Shown in pieces: positions 4,741-6,131 of a DNA stretch of 6,131 bases. Under the pieces are notes generated by a model. It was not told where the DNA came from and did not search any database. It saw only the letters and a program-made list of their open reading frames with translations. Where the stretch lies: contig DAOWNS010000114.1 of NCBI GenBank assembly GCA_030642465.1, forward strand, positions 1 to 6,131, in the 5' to 3' direction. A program made the translations under genes and the position numbers. Each line of letters opens with the position of its first letter. Position 1 is the first letter of the stretch. The stretch comes from Candidatus Thorarchaeota archaeon (GTDB lineage Archaea; Asgardarchaeota; Thorarchaeia; Thorarchaeales; Thorarchaeaceae).

Positions 4741-5539
4741 TAGATACAAGAGTGTTGTGGCCTTAGTGAAGCTTGAATTTGCATGCACATACCGATTTCC
4801 CATTCTTGAAATTATGTGCGCTTTCATTCTGTACATAGTATACATGGCAGGAGCTATGATGAGTTTCTCATTCACTGTTTACATAGGGCGATATCCGAGT
4901 TGGAATGGCACCGCCCCAGCTGAGAACCTTATCAACTTTTTTGAAGGCACATCCAAGTTTGCCCTGGGAAATATGCTCTATGGTTTGATGACCCCATTAG
5001 TCATTATTATTCCCCTATTGACGGCTCTCAGTATTGCAAAATGTTTCGAGGACCGAACTGTCCATACCCTCCTAACATATCCTGTTCGTCGATCCACTCT
5101 AATAGGAGTGAAAGCAATCCTAGTAGTAATTGTGTCAGGCACTATTACTACAGTTGCCTCTGTTGCTGTATTGAGTTTATTCTTTCCACAAGAAATAACA
5201 GCTAATGAAGCTCTATTGCTGATAGTAGCAATATGGCTTCAGATTCTTCTTCTCGTTTCAGTTGCATCGCTGTTTTCGATACTTACGAAGAGGGTATCGG
5301 TGGCTGCATTGGGAACAATTGGATTCTGGTATTCCTTCCAAACTCTTGTTACAATGAGTTCTGTTCAAGGAGCAGTGCTTTATGTCATGAGTCCTCTTAT
5401 TGCGGTAGCAACGACCATATGGAATGCGGAAGTGGCTCCCTCTCCTGTCGACTTACCACTATTTCTCATCCAATCCATGATACTTGGACTCGCTCTGCTA
5501 GTAATCAGCTTAGTTCTTTTTGAAAAATCCGATGTCTAG
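4733..5539 (+). CDS. ABC-2 type transporter permease
   Basis: This is a 268-residue integral membrane protein with six likely spans, at about 24-48, 78-101, 125-151, 159-184, 188-230 (broken near 208-212) and 242-263. Between spans 2 and 3 is the cytoplasmic stretch KCFEDRTVHTLLTYPVRRST at 103-122, the hallmark ABC-2 coupling region. The loop between spans 1 and 2 (49-77) would be outside and holds one N-glycosylation sequon (N58-G-T). The open frame extends further upstream inside the ATPase gene, but ATG 4733 is the credible start: it overlaps the ATPase end by 8 nt, AAGGAG (4717-4722) lies 10 nt ahead, and MHSRYKSVVALVKLEF is a typical permease beginning, while the upstream residues are arginine-rich shadow sequence. 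It forms the transmembrane pathway, probably as a homodimer with two ATPase copies, since no second permease is present. Confidence 0.92.
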   Translation: MHSRYKSVVALVKLEFACTYRFPILEIMCAFILYIVYMAGAMMSFSFTVYIGRYPSWNGTAPAENLINFFEGTSKFALGNMLYGLMTPLVIIIPLLTALSIAKCFEDRTVHTLLTYPVRRSTLIGVKAILVVIVSGTITTVASVAVLSLFFPQEITANEALLLIVAIWLQILLLVSVASLFSILTKRVSVAALGTIGFWYSFQTLVTMSSVQGAVLYVMSPLIAVATTIWNAEVAPSPVDLPLFLIQSMILGLALLVISLVLFEKSDV

Positions 5540-5549
5540 AGGGATTATG

Positions 5550-6056
5550 ATGCGTTTTGGAAAATTCTTATTATCTGTGGGTGCAGTGCTACTTCTCATC
5601 TCTACACTTAGTTCCAACCCGATTGGCGATTCATTTCAGATTTCGAATAGATCTTACAAAGGAATCATGTTCAGGGCCCCGACAAATGTTATTATCGAGG
5701 TCAAGACAATTACGCAGAACTTCAATATTTCATTGTATGTGTTAGACGAAGAAGATACAATTACTGCGGTTTTAAACGGGAATCTTGAGAATACATCTCC
5801 CTTATTCGAGAAAATCAATGTTCATGAATACACTGGCGTCATTATGATTTCTACACAAGGAATATACTCTGTCATTGTTGCCACATCCAGTGAAGAGAAT
5901 ATCGACGTATCAATCAAAATAAAGGGTGCAGTTCCACATCAAGCAATCCTGTTAACTGGAGCCATCTTCAGCCTATTGGGTGTATTTCTCATATTCGTTC
6001 CCATAGTCATGAAGCATAAAGAGAATAAGGTCCCTGGACCCAGAGGTTCTTTGTGA
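5550..6056 (+). CDS. Double-anchored membrane protein with extracytoplasmic domain, probable ABC exporter accessory
   Basis: The 168-residue product has a short basic start (MRFGK), a first membrane segment or uncleaved signal at 5-22, an extracytoplasmic domain of about 105 residues rich in alternating hydrophobic residues (VIIEVKTI, ISLYVL, GVIMIST, IYSVIVATS), a second span at about 131-153, and a basic tail (KHKENK). The domain should be a small beta-sandwich and carries three N-glycosylation sequons (N33-R-S, N59-I-S, N81-T-S), fitting an outside location in an archaeon. I do not recognise a named family. It follows the permease by 10 nt, so it is almost certainly in the same operon and probably helps substrate release, capture or complex assembly (inference). 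Start choice: AGAGGGA (5538-5544) is 5 nt from ATG 5550 and 2 nt from ATG 5547. TTG 5520 or ATG 5532 would overlap the permease end and add up to 10 residues. Confidence 0.82.
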   Translation: MRFGKFLLSVGAVLLLISTLSSNPIGDSFQISNRSYKGIMFRAPTNVIIEVKTITQNFNISLYVLDEEDTITAVLNGNLENTSPLFEKINVHEYTGVIMISTQGIYSVIVATSSEENIDVSIKIKGAVPHQAILLTGAIFSLLGVFLIFVPIVMKHKENKVPGPRGSL

Positions 6057-6131
6057 CCTCAGAGTGTAGCAGGATGGCTTCCGGTGTCACTGAGCCTGTG
6101 GCGTCCATGTAACTCCAGATTCAACTTGAAG

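Noticed and set aside
6057..6131. Possible 3' end of a minus-strand gene entering from the right
   Set aside because: Two minus-strand frames stay open into the window for 14 and 23 codons, but neither residue string is recognisable and the stretch is too short to judge.

Overview
The window reads as archaeal chromosome. Evidence: Shine-Dalgarno cores of the GGTG/GAGG type, A/T-rich TATA-like boxes about 35-40 nt ahead of several starts, tiny CxxC proteins, an 84-residue protein of a type I associate with archaea, and an archaeal-style short L-fucose isomerase-like protein. Short leaders, TTG/GTG/ATG start choices and paralogous zinc-ribbon membrane proteins would fit an Asgard-type (for example Thorarchaeota-like) genome, but that placement is a guess. 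I see no mobile element, CRISPR array, rRNA or tRNA.

Layout. (1) 1-359, minus strand: the N-terminal 119 residues of a DNA polymerase beta-type nucleotidyltransferase, cut by the window edge. It diverges from (2) 515-1750, plus: an L-fucose isomerase-like protein of unknown substrate. (3) 1970-2224, plus: an 84-residue conserved archaeal-type protein of unknown function. (4) 2373-2525, plus: a 50-residue four-cysteine protein. (5) 2610-3155 and 3267-3653, plus: two paralogous proteins with N-terminal zinc ribbons (two in the first, one in the second) and one long, proline-kinked C-terminal hydrophobic segment. Each has its own TATA-like box and short leader. A perfect 8-bp inverted repeat lies just ahead of the first one's TATA box. 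(6) 3823-6056, plus: a compact three-gene operon with an ABC ATPase, an ABC-2 permease overlapping it by 8 nt, and a 168-residue protein with two membrane anchors and an extracytoplasmic, probably beta-rich domain starting about 10 nt after the permease.

How the genes work together. Only the last three genes clearly form one machine: an ABC-2 type exporter with a dedicated membrane accessory protein. The zinc-ribbon pair looks like a tandem duplication of a whole small transcription unit, since similarity continues into the 3' flanks. Its link to the exporter is positional only. The sugar isomerase-like gene and the nucleotidyltransferase share a divergent intergenic region but no demonstrable pathway.

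Non-coding stretches: 360-514 (divergent spacer), 1751-1969 (T-runs, then no convincing gene on either strand), 2225-2372 (small dyad symmetries), 2526-2609 (inverted repeat plus TATA-like box), 3156-3266 (weak dyad plus TATA-like box), 3654-3822 (T-rich/TATA-like box and a 15-codon ORF touching the ATPase start). In 6057-6131 I can support nothing.
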